A stretch of 64,000 nt of DNA from Micromonospora sp. KC213 (GTDB lineage: Bacteria; Actinomycetota; Actinomycetes; Mycobacteriales; Micromonosporaceae), in NCBI RefSeq assembly GCF_004348325.1, contig NZ_SMKF01000006.1, positions 1 to 64,000 on the forward strand. The letters are read 5' to 3'. Shown here in pieces: positions 46,426 through 55,009 of this stretch. The translations under genes and the position numbers were made by a program. The notes below the pieces were generated by a model, which saw only the letters and a list, made by a program, of their open reading frames with translations, made no database searches and had not been told where the DNA came from. Position 1 is the stretch's first letter, and every line of letters begins with the position of its first letter.

Positions 46426-47979
46426 GTGACCGAGCTGAAACTGCCGTCGATCGACTACGCGGCGCTCTCCCCGATCCTGATCATGCTGGGCGTGGCTCTG
46501 CTCGGGGTGCTGGTCGAGGCCTTCGTGCCGCGCCGCCACCGGCACCTGACGCAGCTCTCACTCGCCCTGGTGGCGGTGCTCGGCGCACTGGTGATGGTGG
46601 TGTTCAACGCCGACGAGCGGCTGGTCACCATCGGTGGCGCGATCGCCGTCGACGGTCCGACGCTGTTCCTCCAGGGCGCCATCCTGGTGCTCGCCGCCAT
46701 GGCGCTGCTGCTGATCGGGGAGCGCTCGGTGGAACGCGGCGGGGCGTTCGTCGCCCAGGCCGCGGTGACCGCCGAGTCGGACGACGACCGGCGGCAGGCC
46801 GAGGGGAGCAACGGTGCGACCGAGGTCTACCCGCTGACCACCTTCGCCGTCGGCGGCATGCTGATCTTCGTGGCGGCGAACGACCTGCTGACCATGTTCA
46901 TCGCGCTCGAGGTCTTCTCGCTGCCGCTCTACCTGCTCTGCGCGCTGGCCCGCCGTCGGCGGCTGCTGAGCCAGGAGGCGGCGATGAAGTACTTCCTGCT
47001 CGGCGCGTACGCCTCGGCGTTCTTCCTGTTCGGTGTGGCGCTGGTCTACGGCTTCACCGCCGGAATGCCGGACCGGGCGGCGGGCGTCGACTTCGCCACC
47101 GTGCACGCGGCGGTGAAGGATTCGCCGGCCAGCCCGGTGCTGCTCTTCGCCGGCATGGCGCTGCTCGCCATCGGCCTGCTGTTCAAGGCCGCCGCCGCGC
47201 CGTTCCACGTCTGGACGCCGGACGTCTACCAGGGCGCCCCGACGCCGGTCACCGCCTTCATGGCGGCCTGCACCAAGGTCGCCGCCTTCGGGGCCCTGCT
47301 GCGGGTGTTCCACGTGGCGTTCGCGGACGCCGCCTGGGACTTCACCCCGATCCTCGGCGTGGTGGCGGTGCTGACCATGCTGGTCGGCGCGGTGCTGGCG
47401 GTGACCCAGACCGACATCAAACGGCTGCTGGCGTACTCGTCGATCGCCAACGCCGGCTACCTGCTGGTAGGTGTGCTCGCGCCCACCGGCGCGGGCGTCG
47501 CGGGCACGATGTTCTACCTGGCCGCGTACGGGTTCTCGGTGCTGGCCGCGTTCGCCGTGGTGACCCTGGTCCGGGACGCGGACGGCGAGGCCACCCACCT
47601 GTCCCGCTGGGCCGGGCTGGGTCGCCGCTCGCCGTTCTACGCCGGCGTCTTCACCTTCATCCTGCTGGCCTTCGCCGGTATCCCGCTGACCAGTGGCTTC
47701 ATGGGCAAGTTCGCGGTCTTCGGTCCCGCCCTGGAGAGCGGTCAGGCGTGGCTGGTGGTGGCCGGTGTGCTGACCAGCATGGTGCTGGCGTTCCCGTACC
47801 TGCGGGTCGTGGTGATGATGTGGCTGTCCGAGCCGGGGGACAGCACCCCGACGGTCACCGTGCCGGGTGGGCTGACCGCCACCGCGCTCATGATCGGCGT
47901 GGCGGCCACCCTGGTGCTCGGGGTGCTTCCCGCGCCGCTGCTCGATCTGGCGACAGACGCCGCGACGTTCGTCAGGTGA
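46426..47979 (+). CDS. nuoN: NADH-quinone oxidoreductase subunit N
   Basis: A 517-residue antiporter-like proton-pumping subunit with about 14 helices. Visible family parts are FIALEVFSLPLYLLCALARR, FKAAAAPFHVWTPDVYQGAPTPVTAFMA (in parts) and LLAYSSIANAGYLLVG. It begins with GTG, six bases after the repeat's GAAAGGTCAGACCA. It is the last nuo gene and is followed by a GC-rich terminator-like hairpin. Confidence 0.95.
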   Translation: MTELKLPSIDYAALSPILIMLGVALLGVLVEAFVPRRHRHLTQLSLALVAVLGALVMVVFNADERLVTIGGAIAVDGPTLFLQGAILVLAAMALLLIGERSVERGGAFVAQAAVTAESDDDRRQAEGSNGATEVYPLTTFAVGGMLIFVAANDLLTMFIALEVFSLPLYLLCALARRRRLLSQEAAMKYFLLGAYASAFFLFGVALVYGFTAGMPDRAAGVDFATVHAAVKDSPASPVLLFAGMALLAIGLLFKAAAAPFHVWTPDVYQGAPTPVTAFMAACTKVAAFGALLRVFHVAFADAAWDFTPILGVVAVLTMLVGAVLAVTQTDIKRLLAYSSIANAGYLLVGVLAPTGAGVAGTMFYLAAYGFSVLAAFAVVTLVRDADGEATHLSRWAGLGRRSPFYAGVFTFILLAFAGIPLTSGFMGKFAVFGPALESGQAWLVVAGVLTSMVLAFPYLRVVVMMWLSEPGDSTPTVTVPGGLTATALMIGVAATLVLGVLPAPLLDLATDAATFVR

Positions 47980-47998
47980 ACCGTCGTTCCTCGGATCC

Positions 47999-48028
47999 GG
48001 GGCCGGTGCGCGGTGGCGCACCGGCCCC
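47999..48028 (+). terminator. GC-rich hairpin at the end of the nuo operon
   Basis: GGGGCCGGTGCG at 47999-48010 pairs perfectly with 48017-48028 around CGGTGG, 20 bases after the nuoN stop. No U tract. The prenyl synthase gene starts 42 bases later, so termination may be partial. Confidence 0.65.
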
Positions 48029-48069
48029 GGGCCGTATCCCCGCCCCGGAGCAGGTCGAACGGGTGTGGC

Positions 48070-49155
48070 ATGGTTGAGGGCGTGGTGAATCCGGCTGGCG
48101 AGCGTTCAGAGGCGGTCGGTTCCGGCGGTCGTCGGGGCCGGGCGGGCACGGGCCAGATCGGCGCGCTCGGCGTTCATCTCGCCGACCCGCACGTCGAGTC
48201 GTCCGTGCTGGGTCTGCTCGACTCCGTCGAGACCGAGCTGCGGGCCAGCGTGGCCAGCGCCGATCCGTTCGTCACCGAGGCGGCGCGGCATCTGGTGGAG
48301 GCCGGCGGGAAGCGATTCCGGCCGCTGCTGGTGGCACTGGGCGCCCAGTTCGGTGACGCGGGGGCCCCGCAGGTGATCCCGGCCGCGGTGGTGATGGAAC
48401 TCACCCACCTGGCGACGCTCTACCACGACGACGTGATGGACGAGGCAGCCGTCCGGCGCGGTGCGCCGAGCGCCAACTCCCGCTGGACGAACTCGGTGGC
48501 CATCCTGGTGGGCGACTACCTTTTCGCCCGGGCCGCAGACATCGCCGCCGACCTCGGCCCCGAGGCGGTCCGGCTGCAGGCGCGCACGTTCGCCCGGCTG
48601 GTCCACGGCCAGATCGCCGAGACCGTCGGCCCTCGCGCCGGCGAGGACCCGATCGCCCACTACCTGAACGTGATCGCGGAGAAGACCGGCTCGCTGATCG
48701 CCACCTCGGCCCGCTTCGGTGGCATGTTCGGCGGCGCGTCGGTCGCGCACACCGAGGCTCTGGCAGGCTACGGCGAGACCATCGGGGTGGCCTTCCAGCT
48801 CTCCGACGACCTGCTCGACATCGCCAGCGAGTCGCGGCAGTCGGGCAAGACACCCGGGACGGACCTGCGCGAGGGCGTGCCGACCCTGCCGGTGCTCTAC
48901 GCCCGGGCCGCCGACGACTCGGATGCCGCCTCGGTGCGGCTGCGGGAGATCCTGGCCACCGGCCCGCTGGTCGACGACGCGCTGCACGCCGAGGCGCTCG
49001 GCCTGCTGCGCGAGTCGCCGGCGCTCAAGCGGGCCCGGGAGACGGTACGCAGCTACGCCGAGGGCGCTCGGGCGCAACTCGCCCCACTGCCGGACAGCCC
49101 GGCCCGCCGGGCCCTCGAATCGCTCTGCGACCACATCGCCGACCGCACCGGCTGA
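48070..49155 (+). CDS. Long-chain all-trans polyprenyl diphosphate synthase (menaquinone side chain)
   Basis: A 361-residue prenyl synthase. The first Asp-rich motif is DDVMD at 120-124 and the second DDLLD at 246-250, with GGKRFRPLL before them and GDYLFARA between. It condenses isopentenyl diphosphate into a long chain such as hepta-, octa- or nonaprenyl diphosphate. The position right after nuo and menaquinone genes points to the menaquinone tail. Chain length cannot be fixed from sequence by eye. The start is uncertain: ATG 48070, or GTG 48082/48085 just after TTGAGGG. The first 30 residues are a Gly/Arg-rich lead. Confidence 0.88.
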   Translation: MVEGVVNPAGERSEAVGSGGRRGRAGTGQIGALGVHLADPHVESSVLGLLDSVETELRASVASADPFVTEAARHLVEAGGKRFRPLLVALGAQFGDAGAPQVIPAAVVMELTHLATLYHDDVMDEAAVRRGAPSANSRWTNSVAILVGDYLFARAADIAADLGPEAVRLQARTFARLVHGQIAETVGPRAGEDPIAHYLNVIAEKTGSLIATSARFGGMFGGASVAHTEALAGYGETIGVAFQLSDDLLDIASESRQSGKTPGTDLREGVPTLPVLYARAADDSDAASVRLREILATGPLVDDALHAEALGLLRESPALKRARETVRSYAEGARAQLAPLPDSPARRALESLCDHIADRTG

Positions 49156-49189
49156 CCGCCCCCGGCGCGCGGCTTGGCCGGACGCGGGC

Positions 49190-50368
49190 TCAGCGGGCGA
49201 GGAGGCGGCTGCCGGTGAGCATGAAGGCGGCGGCGGCGAGCATGGCCGCGGCGGCGGCCAACCACATCATCGGGTAGCCGAAGGCGGCGGCGATGGTGCC
49301 CAGCCCGAGCGGGCCGAGGCAGCCGCCCGCGTACACCCCGGTCTGGGTGATCGAGGTGGCGGCGGCCGGAGCCTGCGGATGCAGCTTGACCACGGCGAAG
49401 TTCATCAGCCCGGGCCAGGCCCAGCCCAAACCGAAACCGAGCACCACGCCCACCACCAGCGGCACCGTGCCGGCCACCGCGAGCAGACCCAACCCGGCCG
49501 CGCCCACCACCAGCATTCCGGCGATCAGCGCGACGTGCCCCTCGGCACGCCGGTCGGCGAGCCAGCCCCCACCCACCCGGGCGGTCACGCAGACCGCGCT
49601 GCCCAGGGTGAGGGTCAGCCCGGCCAGCCCCGGCGCGAGACCACGTGCCACCGCAGAGTCGACCAGGAAGGTGCCCAGTGCGTTCGCGGCAGCCGCCGCG
49701 AGGGTCGCCGCCACCCCCACCACCACGAGCGCCGCGGTGGCCCGCCCGCCGCGCGCCGACGCGGCGCGCCGTTTCGGCCCGGCGTCGCCCGGGGGTACGG
49801 CGGGCAGGGTGGCCAGCGCGGCGACCGAAGCGGCCACAAACGCCCAACGCCACCCGGCGGTGAGTGCGATGGCGGGTACCGCCGCGCCGGCCAGCAGGGT
49901 GGAAGCGGGGATCGCGGCCTGTTTCACGCCGAAGGAGAGCCCCTGCCGGCGGGCCGGGACGTGCCGGGCCAGCGCCGCGTTGCTGGCGAGTTGACCGAGC
50001 GCGTTCGCCGCCGCGCTCAACCCCAGCAGGACCACCAGCACCGGGTACGAGCGGGCCAACGTCGCGATGGCGAGCAGGCAGGCAGCGGCGAGCAGGATGC
50101 CGGCGCGGGCCACCGTGACCGGCCCGTACCGCTCGACGAGACGCCCCGACGGGACCGAGGCCAGCGCGCTGACGCCGAAGTACACCGCGACGGCCAACCC
50201 CAGCCCGGCCGGGGAGAAATGGAGGTCGTCGCCCATCTGCACGGCCAGACCACCGACCAGGAACACCGGCAGCACGCAGGCGATGGTGGTGGCGACGGCG
50301 CCGGCACCGGCGCGCAGCGGGCGTACCTCGGGCCGGTGCGTGGATGAGGTGAGGTCGGTGTCGGTCAT
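49190..50368 (-). CDS. Major facilitator superfamily transporter
   Basis: A 392-residue protein with 12 predicted membrane helices in two halves joined by a basic loop near 190-210 (GPKRRAASARGGRA). The loop GRLVERYGPVTVARAG is the MFS motif A between helices 2 and 3, and GGWLADRRAEGH is its partner in the second half. The substrate is unknown; a YbfB/CynX-like exporter or importer is possible. It diverges from an IclR-type regulator with 156 bases between, so the regulator may control it. Confidence 0.83.
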   Translation of the reverse strand: MTDTDLTSSTHRPEVRPLRAGAGAVATTIACVLPVFLVGGLAVQMGDDLHFSPAGLGLAVAVYFGVSALASVPSGRLVERYGPVTVARAGILLAAACLLAIATLARSYPVLVVLLGLSAAANALGQLASNAALARHVPARRQGLSFGVKQAAIPASTLLAGAAVPAIALTAGWRWAFVAASVAALATLPAVPPGDAGPKRRAASARGGRATAALVVVGVAATLAAAAANALGTFLVDSAVARGLAPGLAGLTLTLGSAVCVTARVGGGWLADRRAEGHVALIAGMLVVGAAGLGLLAVAGTVPLVVGVVLGFGLGWAWPGLMNFAVVKLHPQAPAAATSITQTGVYAGGCLGPLGLGTIAAAFGYPMMWLAAAAAMLAAAAFMLTGSRLLAR

Positions 50369-50380
50369 GGTGCGGCCAAC

Positions 50381-50436
50381 GTACGTGAGTCTGCTTTCCG
50401 ACCGCCCGACGTGGCGCAGCGATACCCGTCACGTAC
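50381..50436. promoter_or_regulatory. Inverted repeat in the MFS/IclR divergent promoter region
   Basis: GTACGTGA at 50381-50388 is exactly mirrored by TCACGTAC at 50429-50436. The spacing of 40 bases, about four helix turns, would suit cooperative binding by a dimeric regulator such as the adjacent IclR protein. Confidence 0.4.
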
Positions 50437-50524
50437 ACGCTGGTCTGGCATTCTCGACCCGAACGGGCGTTCCGTCCCTGGGCGTTTTTTCATATGGTGT
50501 AAGTCCCCGGCTGCGGAGGTGGTT

Positions 50525-51307
50525 GTGCGCGACCCCCTGGCGGAGCCTTCGGATCTCATCCGGAGCGTCTCCCGCGCCCTGCGCGTGCTCGAGTCGGTCG
50601 GCCGCGCCCCGAAGGGGCTGACCGTCAAGCAGATCGCCCGGCGGTGCGAGCTGACCGTCGCCACCACCTACCACCTGGTCCGCACTCTGGCGTACGAGGG
50701 TTACGTGATTCGCCGGGAGGACGGCACCTACATCGTCGGGCTGGAGGTCGCCGACCGGTACCGGGAGCTGGTAACCGCTTTCCGAGGGCCGCCGGCGGTC
50801 GGGGAGACGCTGCGCCGAGCCGCCGCCGACACCGGCTGGAGCCACTACCTCGGCCGCTTCGTGGGCGGGCAGGTGGCGGTCACCGCGGTCGCCGAGGGCG
50901 TCCGCTCGCCGCACCTGGAGGAGCTGGTGCCCGGCTTCGACGAGGGCGCGCACGCGACCGCGCTCGGCAAGAGCCTGCTCGCCACGCTCACCCCCGACCA
51001 GCGTTTCCGCTACCTGCGCGAGTACGGCATGCGCCCGTTCACGACCGCCACCCTGACCACGGTGGAGGCGTTCGAGGCGGACCTGGCCGCCGGGGAACGC
51101 CGTGGCATGCAGTTGGAGCTGGGGCAGTTCCGGCAGGGGGTGGCCTGCGCGGCGGTGCTGGTCGCCCCGGACAAGGACATCGAACGTCGGGTGGCGCTGG
51201 CCTGCGCGCTGCCGGCCAGCGAGATGATGACCTCCGCCCGGGTGGTACGGGCCAAGCTGCTGACCGTCGCCCGGTCCCTCGCCGACATCATCACCGCCGA
51301 CACCTGA
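50525..51307 (+). CDS. IclR-family transcriptional regulator
   Basis: A 260-residue regulator with an N-terminal winged helix-turn-helix (about 12-75: LTVKQIARRCELTVATTYHLVRTLAYEGYV in parts) and a C-terminal IclR ligand-binding domain (about 90-255) with GAHATALGKSLLATL and REYGMRPFT. GGAGG at 50515-50519 is five bases before the GTG at 50525. It probably senses a small organic acid. It diverges from the MFS gene and converges with phoX at a shared terminator. Confidence 0.86.
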   Translation: MRDPLAEPSDLIRSVSRALRVLESVGRAPKGLTVKQIARRCELTVATTYHLVRTLAYEGYVIRREDGTYIVGLEVADRYRELVTAFRGPPAVGETLRRAAADTGWSHYLGRFVGGQVAVTAVAEGVRSPHLEELVPGFDEGAHATALGKSLLATLTPDQRFRYLREYGMRPFTTATLTTVEAFEADLAAGERRGMQLELGQFRQGVACAAVLVAPDKDIERRVALACALPASEMMTSARVVRAKLLTVARSLADIITADT

Positions 51308-51338
51308 CCTCCCGCCCGGCCCGGCCGATCACCGACAC

Positions 51339-51380
51339 GCCGACGGGCCCCGTCCCGGGCGGAGAGCGGGGCCCGTCGGC
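51339..51380. terminator. Bidirectional hairpin between the IclR gene and phoX
   Basis: GCCGACGGGCCCCG at 51339-51352 pairs perfectly with 51367-51380 around a 14-base loop. It lies 31 bases after the IclR stop and 32 bases after the phoX stop on the other strand, so it serves both. Confidence 0.82.
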
Positions 51381-51412
51381 CGGTGGCCGGGGTAGGCCAC
51401 CGGAGGGGAACG

Positions 51413-53527
51413 TCAGCTGCCGATCGGGCCGCCGTCCAGCCGCCAGGCGACCACCACACCCGGCTTGGCGTAGTCACCGTCCGGCCAGGTCGACGCCGGC
51501 TTTTCCACGCTCGCCCCGGTCAGCTCACCGGGGTGCTGCACCGCCACGAAGACCGAACGGTTGTCCTCGGTGATGAACGGGCCGCAGGTCTCCGCACCGA
51601 CCGGCACGGTCAGGAACTGCTTGAGGTGGCCCCGCTCCGGGCCCTCCACGGGGGTGGCGAAGAGACCGTCGTTGCTGCCCAGCGCGTTGCCGTCGGTGGA
51701 GATCCACAGGTTTCCGGCGGCGTCGAAGGCCACGTTGTCCGGGCAGGAGATCGGCGACACCTTCGTCTTGTCGTACCCGGCGAAGTAGGTCGACGGGTCG
51801 GTCGGGTCGCCGGCGACAATCGGCAGCGACCAGGCGAAGGTCTCCGCCGTGTTGTCGGCGCGGTCCTCGACCAGCTCCAGGATCTGGCCGTGCTTGTTGA
51901 GGTTGCGCGGGTTGGCCTCGTCGGCCGGTGCCTTCCCGGGCTTGCCCCGGTCGGTGTTGTTGGTCAGCGCCACGTACACCTTGCCGGTGAGCAGGCTCGC
52001 CTCGACGTCCTCCGGCCGGTCCATCTTGGTCGCGCCGACCTTGTCGGCGGCCAGCCGGGTGAAGGTGAGCACGTCGGCGGCGGTCATCCCGTCGACGTAC
52101 GAGCGGGTGCCGCTGACCAGCCTGATCCACCGCCCCCGGCCGTTGAACGCGCCGTCGGCGGGGAGCTTGCCGGAACCGTCGATCTCGGCGGCGCTGGTCT
52201 GCTCGATCTTCGCCACGTAGAGGGTGCCGGACTCCAGCAGCGTCAGGTTGTGCTTGCGGGCCACCCACGAGTCACCCGGCATGAACTTCTTGTCCGAGAC
52301 GAACTTGTACAGGTAGTCGAAGCGCTCGTCGTCGCCCATGTAGGCGACCACCTGACCGTTGCGCGCCACGATCACGTTGGCGCCCTCGTGCTTGAACCGG
52401 CCCAGCGCGGTGTGCTTGCGCGGGCGGCTCTCCGGGTCGAACGGGTCGATCTCCACGATCCAGCCGAAGCGGTTCGCCTCGTTCGGGTGCTTCGCCAGGT
52501 CGAACCGCTCGTCGGCCCGCTCCCACCTGCGGCTGCCGCTCGGGTACCGGGCGGTGGTGGTGATGCCGTACCGGGCGAGCTTCGGCTTGACCTCCTCCGG
52601 CACGGCGTCGCCGCCGACGAAGTACTGGTTGAAGTTCTCCTCGCCGGAGAGCACCGTGCCCCACGGGGTGACCCCGCCGGCGCAGTTGTTCAGCGTGCCG
52701 ACGACCGTACGGCCCTTCGGGTCGGCGGCGGTACGCAACCAGGCCGACCCGGCGGCCGGTCCGGTCAGGTCGAACTTCGTGGCCAGCGCGGTCACCCGCC
52801 GGTTGTACGGACGGCGGCCCTGGGTGACTGGACGCCACTGCCCGGTGCCGTCGACCCGCTCCAGCTCCACCACGGACATGCCGTGCGCGGCCATGGTCAC
52901 CCGCAACTGCTCCACCGTGAGCGCGTCCATGCTGGTGAAGCCGGGGAACATCAGATCCTCGTTGGTGTACTCGTGGTTCACCACGAGCAGCGCCCGCCGG
53001 CCACGCCGGTCCAGCGGCAGCACCCCGACGAAGTCGTTGTTGTAGCCGAACTGCTTGGCCTGGGCGGCGGCGGTCTGGTTGCGCAGGTCGAACCGGGGGG
53101 CACCGGGGACGACCGGGTCACCCCAGCGGATGACCACCGAGTGGTCGTACCCGTTCGGCACGACCAGGGTGTCGAGCTTGTTCGGCGGGATCGGTTTGAA
53201 GGTGAGTGCTCCGGTGCCGGCGGGCGGACGGGGGCGGCGGAAGCCGGTCACCTCGGCGGCGGCGGGCGCGGCGGCGGCCGGAACCGATCCGCCGGTGGCG
53301 CCGGCGGCGGTGCCGAAGCCGAGGACCAGGGCACCGACGGCCCCGGCGGACAGCACGCCGCGCCGGTTCACCTCGGCGGAGACGATGTCGCCGAAGTACG
53401 CGTTGTCGGAGGTGTTGGGCACGGGGTGGTCGCAGGCGTTGCCGCACCGGTACAGGCAGGTCATCGCATCGCGGCTGCCGTGCCGGGGGGTGCCCAGCAG
53501 CGGGAGCAGCCGGGGACGGTCGCTCAT
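51413..53527 (-). CDS. phoX: PhoX-family alkaline phosphatase (DUF839), Tat-exported
   Basis: A 704-residue secreted phosphatase. The PhoX-type N-terminus CLYRCGNACDH comes before a twin-arginine leader NRRGVLSAGAVGALVLG (Arg55-Arg56), then a beta-propeller domain with GTLNNCAGGVTPWGTVLSGEEN and HPNEANRFGWIVEIDP. The family uses calcium and iron cofactors to release phosphate from organic esters. AGGAGG precedes the ATG at 53527. A PHO box about 105 bases upstream suggests control by PhoP under phosphate limitation. Confidence 0.9.
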   Translation of the reverse strand: MSDRPRLLPLLGTPRHGSRDAMTCLYRCGNACDHPVPNTSDNAYFGDIVSAEVNRRGVLSAGAVGALVLGFGTAAGATGGSVPAAAAPAAAEVTGFRRPRPPAGTGALTFKPIPPNKLDTLVVPNGYDHSVVIRWGDPVVPGAPRFDLRNQTAAAQAKQFGYNNDFVGVLPLDRRGRRALLVVNHEYTNEDLMFPGFTSMDALTVEQLRVTMAAHGMSVVELERVDGTGQWRPVTQGRRPYNRRVTALATKFDLTGPAAGSAWLRTAADPKGRTVVGTLNNCAGGVTPWGTVLSGEENFNQYFVGGDAVPEEVKPKLARYGITTTARYPSGSRRWERADERFDLAKHPNEANRFGWIVEIDPFDPESRPRKHTALGRFKHEGANVIVARNGQVVAYMGDDERFDYLYKFVSDKKFMPGDSWVARKHNLTLLESGTLYVAKIEQTSAAEIDGSGKLPADGAFNGRGRWIRLVSGTRSYVDGMTAADVLTFTRLAADKVGATKMDRPEDVEASLLTGKVYVALTNNTDRGKPGKAPADEANPRNLNKHGQILELVEDRADNTAETFAWSLPIVAGDPTDPSTYFAGYDKTKVSPISCPDNVAFDAAGNLWISTDGNALGSNDGLFATPVEGPERGHLKQFLTVPVGAETCGPFITEDNRSVFVAVQHPGELTGASVEKPASTWPDGDYAKPGVVVAWRLDGGPIGS

Positions 53528-53629
53528 CGGGGAAGCCTCCTGGAAGCAGGTTCACTGGCACGGCCGGAACAGCGGGTGGACGTGCGTACCGGCCGGAGGC
53601 TGCCAGGGCGCGGTGAGCGGGCCTCGGCG

Positions 53630-53651
53630 CGAGTGTGAACCTCATGTGAAC
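53630..53651 (-). promoter_or_regulatory. PHO box (PhoP operator) upstream of phoX
   Basis: Two direct repeats with an 11-base period read GTTCACATGAG and GTTCACACTCG on the reverse strand. They match the core GTTCA(C/T) of the actinobacterial PHO box, which is built of 11-base units. The box lies in the gap between phoX and the divergent sigma factor gene, about 105 bases from the phoX start. Confidence 0.68.
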
Positions 53652-53662
53652 AGCGGGAGCGG

Positions 53663-54259
53663 ATGAACCGATCGGTGGGGTCGCGCGTATCCACAAGCGG
53701 ACCCCACACCGTCCGACCCGGCGCGCAGAGCGAGGTGATCACCGTCAGCGACCACGATGCCCAACTGCTGCGCGCGTTGCACGACGAGCATGCCGAGGCG
53801 CTGTACGCGCACGCGCTCCGCCTGGTCAACGGCGACCGGACCCGGGCGGAGGATCTGGTGCAGGAAACCCTGTTGCGGGCCTGGCGCCATCCGGAGTCGC
53901 TGGACCCGCGTCGCGGTTCGGTCCGCGCGTGGCTGTTCACCACCGCCCGGAACCTGGCGATCGACGCGTGGCGGCGCCGGTCCACCCGGGTGGGTGAGGT
54001 GTTCACCGAGGAACTGCCCGAGCCGCCCGAGACGGTCGACGAGGCCGAGCGCGCGGTGGAGGCGTGGACCGTCGCCGAGGCGCTGAACCGGCTCAGCCCG
54101 ACCCACCGCGAGGTGCTCGTCGAGTGCTTCTACCAGGGGCGTTCGGTGTCCGAGGCGGCTGCCCGGCTGGGCGTGCCGGCGGGGACCGTCAAGTCCCGCA
54201 CCCACTACGCACTGCGTTCACTACGGCTGGTCCTGGCTGAGATGGGGGTGACCGGATGA
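53663..54259 (+). CDS. ECF RNA polymerase sigma factor (SigK/SigL-like)
   Basis: A 198-residue extracytoplasmic-function sigma factor. Region 2 (about 40-110) has LYAHALRLVNGDRTRAEDLVQETLLRAWRHP and AWLFTTARNLAIDAWRRR in parts; region 4 (about 135-190) has LSPTHREVLVECFYQGRSVSEAAARLGVPAGTVKSR in parts. The ATG at 53663 follows GGGAG. A GTG at 53735 would remove 24 residues outside the conserved region, and would leave the PHO box in non-coding DNA well upstream. The gene is coupled by ATGA to its anti-sigma factor. Confidence 0.86.
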   Translation: MNRSVGSRVSTSGPHTVRPGAQSEVITVSDHDAQLLRALHDEHAEALYAHALRLVNGDRTRAEDLVQETLLRAWRHPESLDPRRGSVRAWLFTTARNLAIDAWRRRSTRVGEVFTEELPEPPETVDEAERAVEAWTVAEALNRLSPTHREVLVECFYQGRSVSEAAARLGVPAGTVKSRTHYALRSLRLVLAEMGVTG

Positions 54260-54963
54260 CCCGCTGCGAGTTCGCGTTCGACGACGGCGCGTACGTTCTG
54301 GGCGCTCTCGCCCCGGCGGACCGGGCGGCCTACGAGCGTCACCTCGCCGGCTGTTTCGAGTGCCGGGAGGCGGTCGCCGAGATCGCCGTGCTGCCCGGGC
54401 TGCTGGGGCGGCTCGACCCGACCGACCTGGCGGAGTTCCTGCCTCCGCCGCCGGAGATCGACCGGGTGCCCGACCTGCTCGCCGTGGCGCGCAGGCGCCG
54501 CCGCCGGGAACGCTCCGCCAGCCGGCTGAGGTACGCGCTGACCGCGCTGGTCGCCGCCGGGTTCGCGGTGGTGGTGGGTTTCGGCGGGGCCACCGTGCTG
54601 CGTCCGGCCCCTGGTCCGACGCCGACGCCGACCGTGCAGGCGATCCGCATGGTCTCCATGGCGCCGGTGTCGGCGAAGACTCCCGCGGTGCACGCGGAAA
54701 TCGGGCTGACCGGCAAGAAGTGGGGCACCGAGATCACCATGCACTGCGGGTACGACGCCACGGCCGGCTACGGCAAGGCCTACACCTTCCGGCTGGTGGC
54801 GTACGGCCCGGACGACGCCACCGAACAGATCGCCTCCTGGCTGGCGGGCCCCGGCGACGACGTCCGCCTCACCGGCGCGACCCGGTTCACCGACGCGGAG
54901 CTGGTCCGGCTGGAGTTGATCCGCGCCGACGGCACCACCGTCCTGGACTACGAGGTGCGCTGA
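54256..54963 (+). CDS. Membrane-bound anti-sigma factor with zinc-binding HxxxCxxC motif
   Basis: A 235-residue partner of the preceding sigma factor. The N-terminal zinc-binding anti-sigma domain has His29, Cys33 and Cys36 (HLAGCFEC). One membrane helix (about 92-112) follows an Arg-rich stretch, and an external domain of about 120 residues follows that. It would hold the sigma factor at the membrane until a signal releases it. The ATG lies in the sigma gene stop (ATGA). The gene converges with rarD, separated by a short GC-rich self-complementary stretch. Confidence 0.85.
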   Translation: MTRCEFAFDDGAYVLGALAPADRAAYERHLAGCFECREAVAEIAVLPGLLGRLDPTDLAEFLPPPPEIDRVPDLLAVARRRRRRERSASRLRYALTALVAAGFAVVVGFGGATVLRPAPGPTPTPTVQAIRMVSMAPVSAKTPAVHAEIGLTGKKWGTEITMHCGYDATAGYGKAYTFRLVAYGPDDATEQIASWLAGPGDDVRLTGATRFTDAELVRLELIRADGTTVLDYEVR

Positions 54964-55009
54964 GCGTCGCCCCCGGCCGGTCCCGGCCGGCTCGGGGCGC
55001 GCCGGTGGG

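Noticed and set aside
54973-54990. Terminator between the anti-sigma and rarD genes (CCGGCCGG repeated)
   Set aside because: Each copy is self-complementary and the loop would be only two bases, so a stable hairpin is doubtful.
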